NCBI GenBank assembly: GCA_946185745.1
Contig: CAMHKQ010000005.1
Location: 30,162-94,161, forward strand
From: an uncultured Bacteroidales bacterium
GTDB taxonomy: Bacteria; Bacteroidota; Bacteroidia; Bacteroidales; UBA932
Length of the DNA stretch: 64,000 bases
Direction: 5' to 3'
The notes under the pieces are model-generated. The model made no database searches, was not told the DNA's origin, and saw only the letters and a list, made by a program, of their open reading frames with translations. Below are positions 56,183 to 64,000 of this stretch, piece by piece. How positions within the stretch are numbered: the first letter of the stretch is position 1; each line of letters opens with the position of its first letter. A program made the position numbers and the translations under genes.

Positions 56183-58122
56183 TTCGCGAAGCTGAGTTCG
56201 TTGATGAGATTGGTTGCGCCGCCGAACTTGTCGACCATCCAGAGCACGTAGCGGATATCCACGCAGATGCACCTCTGCAGGTCGGGCTCAAACATGACGT
56301 CGCTGCTCATGCTCTCCCAGTTGCCGTCGAACGCAAGGCCTATGAGGTTGCCGTCGGCGTCGAGCACCGGACTGCCGGAGTTGCCGCCGGTGATGTCGTT
56401 GTTGGTGAGGAAGCAGGTGTGGAGCGAACCGTCCTTGTCGGCGTACTGGCCGAAGTCCCTTGCGAGCGCGAGTTCTTTCACGCGTGCGGGCAGGCGGAAT
56501 TCATAATTGGTGGGGTCTTCCTTCTCGAGGAGGCCGTTGGTGGTGGTGTAGTGCCAGTAGCTCACGCCGTCCTTGGGCGAATACGGGAGCACCGAACCGT
56601 AGGTGAGCCTCATGGTGAAGTTGGCGTCGGGATAGCTGGGTTTGCCCTTTTCCCATTCGAGCAGGCCGGCGGTGAAGCGCTTCGAGCCTTCGGCAATCTG
56701 CTCCTGGTTGGCGCGCACGCCCGGAACGACCGCCATGAGTTTGCCCATTATCTTGTCCCTGAGGGCGCTGGCCTCGGTGGTGTCGGAATAGAGCTTGTCG
56801 AGATATTCCTCGCTGTCGGACACGTCTATCCTGTCGGCGGGAGCCACATTGGCCAGATAATGGCCTATCAGGGCCTTGGCTATCTTCCTGTCCACCGCGG
56901 GATTATAGTCCTTGTCGCCGGCGGAACGCGGGTCGAGCCTTTCGATATTGGCAAGCGTCTCGGTGAGGAGGGTGAGGACCTCCATGTCATGGGCGCTGCC
57001 CTGCACCGCATCGGCAATCTGCTCTATGGAGCCGCCGTAGGCTTCCTGCCTTTTCTTGCGGGCGTCGACCCACTTGGTGAACTCGGCCTCCTTGGCCTTT
57101 TCGCGCTCGATAATCTTGAGATTGGCGAACGCCAGCTCCTCGCCCTGCCACTTCTTCCAGCCGTTGGCGCTGCCGGCATACTTGTTGGCATACTGAAGGC
57201 GGACCGCCGGATCCTTCTCCATCTCTTCCCACATAACGTTCTGACGGACGGTGCGGGCGTCGATGCGGATGCGGTTCACGTCGACCATGCTCTGGAGCTG
57301 CTCGGCGGTCTGGAAACGCTGGGTGCGGCCGGGATAGCCCATCACCATGGCGTAATCGCCTGGCTGGACGCCCTTGAGCGACACCTTGAGGGAGCGCACG
57401 GGCTTGAGGGGAACGTTGGCCGGATCGTACTCGGCGGGCTCGTTGTTTTCGGGATTGGCATAGACGCGGAACATACTGAAGTCGCAGGTGTGACGCGGCC
57501 ACATCCAGTTGTCGGTCTCGCCGCCGAACTTGCCCATGGATGCGGGCGGAGCGCCGACGAAGCGGACATCCCTATATACTTTATACAGAATGAGATAATA
57601 GACGTTCTCGTTGTAGAAGCCGGTGATGACCGCACGGCAGTGGGGGTTGTCCGCGCCGGCCTTCTTCACGAGCTCCTCGCGCCTGGCGTCGATTTCCTCG
57701 TCAGTCTTGCAGTTCTTGAAGGCCGCGGTTACGTCCTGCATGCCTTCGAGGAAGGTAACCGAAAGGCCGGGAACGGGAAGTTCCATCTCGCGGTTGAGGG
57801 CCCAATATCCGTCTTCCAGATAATTGTGCTCCGGGGAAGAGAGGCGCTGGATGCTGCTGTAACCGCAGTGGTGGTTGGTTACGAGCAGGCCTTCGCCGGA
57901 AATAATTTCACCGGTGCATCCCCCGCCGAACTGCACGATGGCGTCTTTGAGGGAAGAATGGTTTATGGAATAGATGTCGTCCGCGGTGAGGCGGCAGCCG
58001 AGGTTGCGCATCGCTTCGGAGTTGAACTTCTGGAGAAGCGGAAGGAGCCACATGCCCTCGTCGGCGCTTGCGGTAAGGGAGATACCGATGGTCAGCGCCA
58101 GGATGGAAAGTATCTTTTTCAT
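56179..58122 (-). CDS. S46 family dipeptidyl-peptidase (DPP7/DPP11-like)
   Basis: 647-residue periplasmic serine peptidase with a signal peptide ending TASA. The chymotrypsin-like triad is visible: His in VTNHHCGYSS (about residue 84), Asp in DNWMWPRHTCDF, and Ser in TGGNSGSPVLDADG. The Gly in LAFDGNWE occupies the position discussed as the S1 determinant (Gly in DPP7, Arg in DPP11), tentatively pointing to hydrophobic P1. It is roughly 60 residues shorter than characterised enzymes. It supplies dipeptides for amino-acid fermentation. Confidence 0.9.
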   Translation of the reverse strand: MKKILSILALTIGISLTASADEGMWLLPLLQKFNSEAMRNLGCRLTADDIYSINHSSLKDAIVQFGGGCTGEIISGEGLLVTNHHCGYSSIQRLSSPEHNYLEDGYWALNREMELPVPGLSVTFLEGMQDVTAAFKNCKTDEEIDARREELVKKAGADNPHCRAVITGFYNENVYYLILYKVYRDVRFVGAPPASMGKFGGETDNWMWPRHTCDFSMFRVYANPENNEPAEYDPANVPLKPVRSLKVSLKGVQPGDYAMVMGYPGRTQRFQTAEQLQSMVDVNRIRIDARTVRQNVMWEEMEKDPAVRLQYANKYAGSANGWKKWQGEELAFANLKIIEREKAKEAEFTKWVDARKKRQEAYGGSIEQIADAVQGSAHDMEVLTLLTETLANIERLDPRSAGDKDYNPAVDRKIAKALIGHYLANVAPADRIDVSDSEEYLDKLYSDTTEASALRDKIMGKLMAVVPGVRANQEQIAEGSKRFTAGLLEWEKGKPSYPDANFTMRLTYGSVLPYSPKDGVSYWHYTTTNGLLEKEDPTNYEFRLPARVKELALARDFGQYADKDGSLHTCFLTNNDITGGNSGSPVLDADGNLIGLAFDGNWESMSSDVMFEPDLQRCICVDIRYVLWMVDKFGGATNLINELSFAK

Positions 58123-58129
58123 GGTGATA

Positions 58130-58137
58130 CAAAGATA
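58130..58137 (-). promoter_or_regulatory. -7 promoter box (TATCTTTG) for S46-mrp-hydrolase
   Basis: TAnnTTTG match 7 nt before the S46 start codon; probably drives the three-gene unit with a very short leader. Confidence 0.45.
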
Positions 58138-58138
58138 C

Positions 58139-58486
58139 CTATTTTTGGAGAGTTTTGATGTAATTGTTCAAATTTGTGACAAGTTCGTCCTTTTCCTGCA
58201 GCTTCTTCTCATAAAAGTCCCTCATGGTCTCCAGTTTTTCCCGAGTGTCGTCCGCATCCCGGAGCTTCCGGGACACTTCGTCGCCGACTACAAGGTCCTC
58301 CACGGAGATATCCGCCAGCTTCGCAATCTTGTAGACGTTTCGATTGATTACCTGCGTGGTACCCTCCTCCAGGCGCCAGTACGTGCTGCTCTCGATTTCC
58401 AGCTCCTGCGCGATGGCTTCCTGGGTGAGGCCCATTTCTTCGCGTATCCTGCGGATGTTCGCCTTTATGCTTCTTTCGTCAATCAT
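58139..58486 (-). CDS. XRE family transcriptional regulator
   Basis: 115 residues starting MIDERSIKANIRR; the upstream frame adds residues beyond the promoter. A Cro/C1-type helix-turn-helix occupies about 8-64 (IREEMGLTQEAIAQELEIESSTYWRLEEG), followed by a C-terminal coiled coil (about 75-115, heptads in EKLETMRDFYEKKLQEKDEL). The coiled coil suggests dimerisation. Target unknown; it lies just upstream of the S46 operon on the same strand. Confidence 0.85.
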   Translation of the reverse strand: MIDERSIKANIRRIREEMGLTQEAIAQELEIESSTYWRLEEGTTQVINRNVYKIAKLADISVEDLVVGDEVSRKLRDADDTREKLETMRDFYEKKLQEKDELVTNLNNYIKTLQK

Positions 58487-58497
58487 GTCGGTTGTTG

Positions 58498-58505
58498 CAA
58501 AAATA
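58498..58505 (-). promoter_or_regulatory. -7 promoter box (TATTTTTG) for the XRE regulator
   Basis: TAnnTTTG match 11 nt upstream of the preferred start, supporting that start. Confidence 0.5.
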
Positions 58506-58674
58506 CGGCACCCTTTCTGTTTTATTATCAGCAATTTCTGCGCACGGATTATGCAAATAATGCAGTGAAAACATACAAAAACGTAAAAATTCCACTTTTA
58601 CTCCCCGTTTTACCCCCGGAAATAATTTCACGTTTCTTTTATTTGCAGCGGAACCTTTTAAAAAACGCAGTGAT

Positions 58675-58878
58675 ATGAAAACCCTTTCCCAGGCCTACGC
58701 CGCCTTTGCCGACCTCATGTCAGACGATATCTACCTCTCCACCCCATGCCTCAGCTACGAGGCCGTCTGCGCCCGGATCGGGGTGTCTCCGACCGATCTT
58801 AACGAGATATTATTCAATGAAATGGGACTTAGTGGCCCCGAAATTTTGAATTCCTTTCAAAAGTTGTTAATTTTGTAG
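58675..58878 (+). CDS. Small helical protein, possible HTH
   Basis: 67 residues, mostly helical. The middle LSYEAVCARIGVSPTDLNEI resembles the first helix-turn-helix of AraC-type regulators (helix-turn-recognition helix), but the second half of such a domain is missing, so DNA binding is uncertain. It is a short gene with good codon bias for this genome. The promoter of fusA2 lies inside its 3' end, so it is not simply an upstream reading frame of fusA2. Confidence 0.6.
   Translation: MKTLSQAYAAFADLMSDDIYLSTPCLSYEAVCARIGVSPTDLNEILFNEMGLSGPEILNSFQKLLIL
58845..58875 (+). promoter_or_regulatory. Promoter of fusA2
   Basis: TTTG (58845-58848), a 19-nt spacer, then TAATTTTG (58868-58875): the best full -33/-7 match in the window. 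It gives a leader of about 35 nt before the fusA2 ATG. Confidence 0.7.
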
Positions 58879-58914
58879 GCTATATCGTTTGCAATCATAC
58901 AACACTAAATAAAA

Positions 58915-61014
58915 ATGAAAGAATACGCAACAAAAGACATCCGGAACGTGGTTCTGCTGGGCAGCACCAAGTCCGGCAAGACCACACTCTCCGAATCCAT
59001 GCTGTTCGAGGGCAAGGTCATCGCCCGTCGCGGCTCCGTCGAGGAAAAGAACACCGTTTCCGACAACACCGAGTTCGAACAGACAAACCAGAAGTCAATC
59101 AGCGCCACCGCTCTCTATGCAGAGTTCGGCGGAACCAAGCTCAATTTCATCGACGCTCCCGGTTCCGACGACTTCTGCGGCGGTGCCCTTTCCGCTTTCA
59201 AGGTCTGTGAAACCGGCGTCCTGGTAGTGAATGCGCAGCAGGGTGTCGAGGTCGGCACCGAAATCTACGCCCGCTATGCCAGGCAGTACAACATTCCCCT
59301 GGTAATGGCGGTCAACCAGCTCGACCACGAGAAGGTCAGCTGGGAGCGCAGCCTCGAAACCATCAAGGAGGCTTTCGGCAAGAAGGCCGTCCAGGTTCAG
59401 ATTCCCGTAGAGCCGGGTCTGGGCTTCAAGGGCGTGGTGGATGTCATCACCATGAAGTTCTACGACGCCACCGGCGCCGAGCTTGCCATTCCCGCAGCTT
59501 ATGCCGACGAGGCCGAATCCCTCCACCAGGAGCTGGTCGAGAAGGCCGCCGAAGGCGACGACGCCCTCATGGAGAAGTTCTTCGACACCATGGAGCTCAG
59601 CATCGACGAGATCCGCCAGGGCCTTGCCGCCGGCATGGCGAAGGGCGAGACCATCCCCGTCTTCTGCATCTCCGCAAAGCAGGACATCGGCGTGAAGCGC
59701 CTCTTGGAGTTCATCGTCAACGTATGCCCCGCCCCCACCTGCGACGCCTCCAAGCCCGTCAGTCTCTTCATCTTCAAGACCGATGTCGAGCAGCACCTCG
59801 GCGACGTTTCTTACTTCAAGGTGATGAGCGGCACGCTTAACGAAGGCGCAGACCTCACCAACCCCGAGACGGGCAACGGCGAGCGTCTCTCCGCCATCTA
59901 CGCGGTTGCCGGCGCCAACAAGACCAAGGTCGCCAAGATCGGAGCCGGCGATATCGGCTGCGTCATGAAGCTCAAGAACGGCAAGACCGACGTCACCCTC
60001 GCCGCTCCCGGCGTCGCGGCCATCCCGCACATGGTATTCCCCGACTTCAAGTACACCTGCGCAGTGCGCGCCCTCGACAAGAACGACGAGGTGAAGGTCG
60101 GCGAGGCCCTCAACAAGATTACCGCCCAGGATCCCACCCTCAAGAGCTACTTCTCCAACGAACTCCGTCAGACCATCCTCCAGGGTATGGGCGAGCAGCA
60201 CATCAACTACGCGATGTGGCGTGTGAAGAACGAGTTCAAGCTCGACGCCGAGACCTACGCTCCCAAGATTCCGTACCGCGAAACCATCACCAAGACCGCA
60301 ACCGCACGCTATCGTCACAAGAAGCAGTCCGGCGGTGCCGGCCAGTTCGGTGAGGTCGCCCTCCTCATCACCCCGTATGTCGAAGGTCAGGAGCAGCCCA
60401 AGAACTTCAAGATTGACGGCAAGGACACCATCCTCAACATCAAGAGCAGCGAGGTCCAGGCTCTCCCGTGGGGCGGCAAGCTCGAGTTCAACAACTGCGT
60501 GGTCGGCGGTGCCATCGACCTTTCCTTCATGCCCGCCATCCTCAAGGGTATCAACCAGAAGATGACCGAAGGTCCTCTCACCGGTTCCTATGCCCGCGAC
60601 ATCCGCGTATACGTTTACGACGGTAAGATGCACCCGGTAGACTCCAAGGAAATCGCCTTCATCATCGCAGGACGCAATGCTTTCAGCGAGGCCTTCCGCG
60701 AGGCCGGCCCGAAGATCCTCGAGCCTATCTATGACGTCGACATCACCACCCCGTCCGACTATGTGGGTAACTGCATGTCCGACCTCAACACCCGCCGCGG
60801 CATGATCGTCAACCAGGAGATGGACGGCAACTTCACCGTTCTCCATGCCCGCGTTCCTCTCGCAGAACTTTACCGCTACAGCACCGTGCTCAGCTCGCTT
60901 TCCGGCGGCTCCGCAACCTTCAGCATGAAGTTCGCAGAGTATCAGCAGGTTCCTGCCGACGTCCAGAAAAAGCTTCTGGAAGAGTACGCGGCCCAGGCCA
61001 AGGAAGAGGAATAA
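58915..61014 (+). CDS. fusA2: Elongation factor G paralogue (EF-G2 type)
   Basis: 699-residue translation factor paralogue with the full EF-G domain order (G domain, II, III, IV, V). The G domain is altered: G1 reads LGSTKSGKTTLSES, the G2/switch I RGIT pattern is lost, G3 reads DAPGSDDF where normal EF-G has DTPGHxDF, and G4 is NQLD. Ser 84 thus replaces the His needed for GTP hydrolysis. In Bacteroides thetaiotaomicron a related EF-G2 was reported to support translation without GTPase activity and to matter for gut colonisation; this looks like the orthologue. No ribosomal operon is adjacent. Confidence 0.92.
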   Translation: MKEYATKDIRNVVLLGSTKSGKTTLSESMLFEGKVIARRGSVEEKNTVSDNTEFEQTNQKSISATALYAEFGGTKLNFIDAPGSDDFCGGALSAFKVCETGVLVVNAQQGVEVGTEIYARYARQYNIPLVMAVNQLDHEKVSWERSLETIKEAFGKKAVQVQIPVEPGLGFKGVVDVITMKFYDATGAELAIPAAYADEAESLHQELVEKAAEGDDALMEKFFDTMELSIDEIRQGLAAGMAKGETIPVFCISAKQDIGVKRLLEFIVNVCPAPTCDASKPVSLFIFKTDVEQHLGDVSYFKVMSGTLNEGADLTNPETGNGERLSAIYAVAGANKTKVAKIGAGDIGCVMKLKNGKTDVTLAAPGVAAIPHMVFPDFKYTCAVRALDKNDEVKVGEALNKITAQDPTLKSYFSNELRQTILQGMGEQHINYAMWRVKNEFKLDAETYAPKIPYRETITKTATARYRHKKQSGGAGQFGEVALLITPYVEGQEQPKNFKIDGKDTILNIKSSEVQALPWGGKLEFNNCVVGGAIDLSFMPAILKGINQKMTEGPLTGSYARDIRVYVYDGKMHPVDSKEIAFIIAGRNAFSEAFREAGPKILEPIYDVDITTPSDYVGNCMSDLNTRRGMIVNQEMDGNFTVLHARVPLAELYRYSTVLSSLSGGSATFSMKFAEYQQVPADVQKKLLEEYAAQAKEEE

Positions 61015-61037
61015 TACAGTTCCCTTTCCATCACAAA

Positions 61038-61073
61038 AAGGAAGCGACCGGACACGGCCGCTTTCTTTTTTTC
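61038..61073 (+). terminator. Terminator of fusA2
   Basis: A 14-bp stem with one A-C mismatch (61038-61051 with 61056-61069), a 4-nt loop and a run of T. dapF has its own promoter box just after it. Confidence 0.8.
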
Positions 61074-61084
61074 CAAAAAGTGCG

Positions 61085-61092
61085 TACCTTTG
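61085..61092 (+). promoter_or_regulatory. -7 promoter box (TACCTTTG) for dapF
   Basis: TAnnTTTG match 15 nt before the dapF ATG. A TTG start at 61090 would overlap the box, so I reject it. Confidence 0.5.
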
Positions 61093-61107
61093 AAAGACAA
61101 GCGAAGC

Positions 61108-61920
61108 ATGGAGAATACAAAACTCTATAAATGGTCCGGTGCGGGCAATTGTTTCGTGGTCGTGGACGGCCGCGGAAAGGATGTCGCCGCATTCCGCACG
61201 GCATCCGTCATCGGGCGCCTCTGCCTGGAGCATTCCACCGACGGCCTGATGATCCTGAAGGAGTCGGCGGAGCATGATTTCTCCATGGAGTTCTACAATC
61301 CCGACGGCACGGGCGGGATGATGTGCGGCAACGGCGGCCGGTGCATTGCGGCCTTTGCGCACAGCCTCGGCCTGGCCGGGGATCATTGCGTCTTCGATGC
61401 ACCAGACGGCATCCATACCGCCGACATCCTGAGCCATGATGCGGAGAATCTGTGGGAAGTCCGGCTCGGCATGGTGGACGTCGCGGGCGTGAAGGAAATG
61501 CTCGGCGGCTGCTTCCTCGAAACCGGCACCCGCCATTTCGTGAAGTTCATCCCCGATGTCGAAAAGGTGGACGTCGATACAGAGGGGAGGCTCTATCGCA
61601 GGCGGGAGGAATTCGCGCCCCAGGGGAGCAACGTGAATTTCGTCTCGGTGATTCCCGGAGGCCTTCAGGTGCGCACTTTCGAGAAGGGCGTGGAGGGCGA
61701 AACCCTGGCCTGCGGCACCGGCCTCACAGCCTCCGCTATAGCCGCATACCACCTCGGAATCCCGCCTTACAGGACTAATGCCGCCGGTAGGGTGGAATAC
61801 CACTTACAGGCACGTATAGCCCGTTTAAAAGTTGATTTTCTCCCTACCGAAGGGGGCGCGTTCACCGGGGTGTTCCTGACCGGTCCGGCCGAGCTCCAGG
61901 GAGTCTTCGATTATTGTTAA
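61108..61920 (+). CDS. dapF: Diaminopimelate epimerase
   Basis: Converts LL-DAP to meso-DAP for the wall and for lysine. The 270-residue protein is a PLP-independent racemase with two mirrored domains; the two catalytic Cys are in MCGNGGRCIAAF and ACGTGLTASA. KWSGAGN and GSNVNFV are typical. It completes, with dapA, dapB and dapD, a route to meso-DAP inside this window. Its stop codon overlaps the murB -7 box. Confidence 0.95.
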   Translation: MENTKLYKWSGAGNCFVVVDGRGKDVAAFRTASVIGRLCLEHSTDGLMILKESAEHDFSMEFYNPDGTGGMMCGNGGRCIAAFAHSLGLAGDHCVFDAPDGIHTADILSHDAENLWEVRLGMVDVAGVKEMLGGCFLETGTRHFVKFIPDVEKVDVDTEGRLYRRREEFAPQGSNVNFVSVIPGGLQVRTFEKGVEGETLACGTGLTASAIAAYHLGIPPYRTNAAGRVEYHLQARIARLKVDFLPTEGGAFTGVFLTGPAELQGVFDYC

Positions 61921-61925
61921 ATTTG
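61918..61925 (+). promoter_or_regulatory. -7 promoter box (TAAATTTG) for murB
   Basis: TAnnTTTG match that begins in the dapF stop codon and ends 5 nt before the murB ATG; if active, the murB transcript is leaderless or nearly so. Confidence 0.45.
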
Positions 61926-61930
61926 CAGGG

Positions 61931-62947
61931 ATGAAGCGAATAGAAAACTACGACCTTTCCTCTCACAACACCTTCCGCATGAAGGCCCGTTGCGCCCTCT
62001 ACGTCGAGTACGACACGGTGGCGGAACTCATGGAGCTGGACTGGAAGAACCTGCCCGGACCGGTGATGCACATCGGCGCGGGAAGCAATCTCCTCTTCAC
62101 CGGAGACTATCCCGGCACCGTGCTTCACAGCAACGTCAAGTATATCAAGTTCGTGGACATGGGGCTTGACGAAGTGCTCATGACGGTGGGCGCCGGAGTG
62201 ACCTTCGACGACTTCGTCGCCAAGGCCTGCGAGTCCGGTCTCTGGGGGGCCGAGAACCTCTCCCTCATTCCCGGCGAAGTCGGGGCGGCCGCAGTCCAGA
62301 ACATCGGCGCCTACGGGGTGGAGGCCAAGGACATTATCGCCGGCGTGGTCTGCCTCGACACCCGCGACTGGTCGAAGACTGTCTTCAAGACTCCCGAATG
62401 CGCGTATGGCTACCGCGACTCCATGTTCAAGCACGAGAAAGGCCGTTACATTGTCACCAGCGTCCTCTTCCGCCTTACCCGCAAGTTCTCGCCGAAGCTC
62501 GACTACGGCGGGGTGCGGAAAGCGCTCGAAGGCCTGGATGAAAAGGCGCTCACCCCATCCATTGTCAGGGGCGCCATAATCGACGTCAGGCGAGCCAAGC
62601 TTCCCGACCCGGAAGAAACCGGCAGTGCCGGCTCTTTCTTCAAGAATCCCGTCATGCCGCGCGAACAGTTCGAAAAGATTGTGCAGCAGGAACAGCCGGC
62701 GGAGGTTCCACATTTCGACCTCCCGGACGGCACAGTCAAGGTTCCCGCCGCCTGGATGATAGACCGGCTCGGCTTCAAGGGTGCCCGTTCCGGCGGCGCG
62801 CAGGTCTACGAAAAGCAGCCCTTGGTAATCGTGAACGCCAGCGGCGAGGCTGCCGCACAGGACGTGCTGGATCTTGAAAACCGGATAATTACTTCAGTAA
62901 AACAGCGTTTCGGGGTGGAGCTCCATCCCGAGGTAGAACATATTTGA
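61931..62947 (+). CDS. murB: UDP-N-acetylenolpyruvoylglucosamine reductase
   Basis: FAD enzyme that completes UDP-MurNAc. The 338-residue protein is a type I MurB: FAD-binding IGAGSNLLFTGDYPG, SLIPGEVGAAAVQNIGAYG, the segment AYGYRDSMFK with the YRxS-like loop of type I enzymes, and the catalytic Ser in GSAGSFFKNPV. The terminal Glu is in ELHPEVEHI. murA follows 7 nt later. Confidence 0.95.
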   Translation: MKRIENYDLSSHNTFRMKARCALYVEYDTVAELMELDWKNLPGPVMHIGAGSNLLFTGDYPGTVLHSNVKYIKFVDMGLDEVLMTVGAGVTFDDFVAKACESGLWGAENLSLIPGEVGAAAVQNIGAYGVEAKDIIAGVVCLDTRDWSKTVFKTPECAYGYRDSMFKHEKGRYIVTSVLFRLTRKFSPKLDYGGVRKALEGLDEKALTPSIVRGAIIDVRRAKLPDPEETGSAGSFFKNPVMPREQFEKIVQQEQPAEVPHFDLPDGTVKVPAAWMIDRLGFKGARSGGAQVYEKQPLVIVNASGEAAAQDVLDLENRIITSVKQRFGVELHPEVEHI

Positions 62948-62954
62948 CCGAAAC

Positions 62955-64000
62955 ATGGCATCATTCATCATCGAAGGCGGCCACGAACTTAGTGGCACAA
63001 TCACCCCGCAGGGAGCCAAGAACGAAGCCCTGCAGATACTCAGCGCCATCCTCCTCACCAGAGAGCCGGTGCGCATCAGCAACGTCCCCGAAATCCTGGA
63101 CGTGCGCAACCTCATCGAACTGCTCCAGGGCATGGGAGTGAAGGTGCAGTGTCACTCCAAGGGAGAATACACGTTCCAGGCCGACGAAATCGACCGCAGC
63201 TACGTGTCCTCAGCCGAGTTCGTGAGGAAATGCGCATCGCTGCGCGGCTCCGTGATGATAGCCGGGCCGCTCCTTTCCCGCTTCGGGGAATGCTATTTCC
63301 CCAAGCCGGGCGGGGACAAGATAGGCCGCCGCAGGGTAGACACCCACATCGAGGGTTTCGTCAAGCTGGGCGCCAGCTATGAGTACGACAAGGACGTGCG
63401 CGCCTATCACCTTACCGCCCCCGAGGGCCTCAGGGGCACCTACATGCTGCTGGACGAGGCGTCCGTAACCGGCACGGCCAACATCATCATGGCCGCGTCG
63501 CTCGCCGAAGGCGACACCGTCATCTACAACGCCGCCTGCGAGCCCTACCTGCAGCAGCTCTGCCGCCTGCTCAACGCCATGGGCGCCAATATCGAAGGGA
63601 TAGGTTCCAACCTTGTCACCGTTCACGGCGTGCACCGCCTGCACGGAGCGTCGCACCGCATTCTGCCGGACATGATCGAGGTCGGTTCCTTCATCGGCAT
63701 GGCCGCCATCACCCGGAGCGCCCTTACCATCAAGGACGTATCCTACGACAACCTGGGCATCATTCCAGAGGCTTTCAGGCGCATAGGAGTGAAGCTGGAG
63801 CAGCACGGCGACGACATTTTCGTGCCCAAGCAGGACAGCTACGAGATCGAGTCGTTCATCGACGGTTCCATCATGACCATAGCGGACGCACCATGGCCGG
63901 GCCTGACTCCCGACCTGCTGTCGGTGCTGCTGGTCGTGGCCACGCAGTGCAAGGGCAGCGTGCTCATTCACCAGAAGATGTTCGAGAGCCGCCTGTTCTT
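62955..64000 (+). CDS. murA: UDP-N-acetylglucosamine 1-carboxyvinyltransferase, 3' end beyond window
   Basis: First committed enzyme of peptidoglycan synthesis, adding enolpyruvate to UDP-GlcNAc. About 348 residues are visible of roughly 430; the reading frame runs off the window. The EPSP-synthase-like fold is clear (GGHELSGTITPQGAKNEAL, SLRGSVMIAGPLL, LPDMIEVGSFIGMA). In the catalytic loop the sequence is PGGDKIGRRRVD: Asp 121 (codon 63315-63317) replaces the Cys that fosfomycin alkylates. Natural Asp variants remain active but are insensitive to the drug. Confidence 0.95.
   Translation, partial: MASFIIEGGHELSGTITPQGAKNEALQILSAILLTREPVRISNVPEILDVRNLIELLQGMGVKVQCHSKGEYTFQADEIDRSYVSSAEFVRKCASLRGSVMIAGPLLSRFGECYFPKPGGDKIGRRRVDTHIEGFVKLGASYEYDKDVRAYHLTAPEGLRGTYMLLDEASVTGTANIIMAASLAEGDTVIYNAACEPYLQQLCRLLNAMGANIEGIGSNLVTVHGVHRLHGASHRILPDMIEVGSFIGMAAITRSALTIKDVSYDNLGIIPEAFRRIGVKLEQHGDDIFVPKQDSYEIESFIDGSIMTIADAPWPGLTPDLLSVLLVVATQCKGSVLIHQKMFESRLF

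Noticed and set aside
56176..58158. A 660-codon plus-strand frame
   Set aside because: Antisense to the S46 peptidase gene; no protein-like motifs.
59095..61803. A 902-codon open frame on the minus strand
   Set aside because: It is antisense to fusA2 and dapF; high-GC codon bias leaves the opposite strand open. Its translation shows no family motifs.

Overview
The window is chromosomal DNA from a GC-rich member of the Bacteroidota, most likely order Bacteroidales. Four things point there. Most start codons are preceded by the Bacteroidetes -7 box TAnnTTTG, and Shine-Dalgarno sequences are nearly absent. Family markers are present: S46 dipeptidyl-peptidase, BACON and Fib_succ_major (FISUMP) lipoproteins, the EF-G2 paralogue, and a fused aspartokinase/homoserine dehydrogenase. 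Genus cannot be fixed by reading; the high GC would suit an Alistipes/Rikenellaceae-like lineage, which is inference.

Layout. 1-8 kb: the end of a dus gene, a DUF3109 protein, a degenerate M16 peptidase, a periplasmic TPR protein, a U32 (TrhP-like) protein and a lipoprotein. 8-12.3 kb (minus): prmC-ddl-PBP1A. 12.4-15.9 kb: topA, an Lrp/AsnC regulator and ispD. 15.9-23.5 kb: the elongasome operon mreB-mreC-mreD-mrdA-rodA, then fabF-fabG. 23.5-31 kb: pepP, comF, a GNAT, alkaline phosphatase, rubrerythrin, a GH51 arabinofuranosidase, a YiiX-like hydrolase and tRNA-Pro(GGG). 31-39.3 kb: thrA diverging from a tightly overlapping operon asd-M20 peptidase-HAD-GH3-ridA-lplA. 39.4-44.6 kb: glpK-glpF diverging from dapB-dapA-dapD-CBM9-like. 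53.8-64 kb: alpha/beta hydrolase, Mrp ATPase and S46 peptidase (minus), an XRE regulator, a small helical protein, fusA2, dapF, murB and murA (cut by the window end).

Between 44.6 and 53.85 kb lies an AT-richer accessory island. It holds an AlkD-like glycosylase gene, a DUF4143 ATPase gene with three 32-bp-spaced upstream repeats, a truncated IS3-type transposase, a direct pair of 122-bp repeats (A1, A2), an inverted pair of 191-bp repeats (B1, B2), and three BACON/FISUMP lipoprotein genes, one of them frameshifted. The lipoprotein C-termini have the fixed-scaffold, variable-residue layout typical of C-type-lectin-like targets of diversity-generating retroelements, but no reverse transcriptase or template repeat is visible here.

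Functionally, the core genes converge on the cell envelope. thrA and asd feed aspartate semialdehyde to dapA/dapB/dapD, probably the M20 peptidase, and dapF, giving meso-DAP. ddl, murA and murB supply the muropeptide precursor, and PBP1A, PBP2, RodA and MreBCD assemble it. Notable protein-level oddities are a MurA with Asp in place of the fosfomycin-target Cys, an EF-G paralogue without the catalytic His, an Mrp without its CPxC motif, and a ThrA that seems to have lost one ACT domain.
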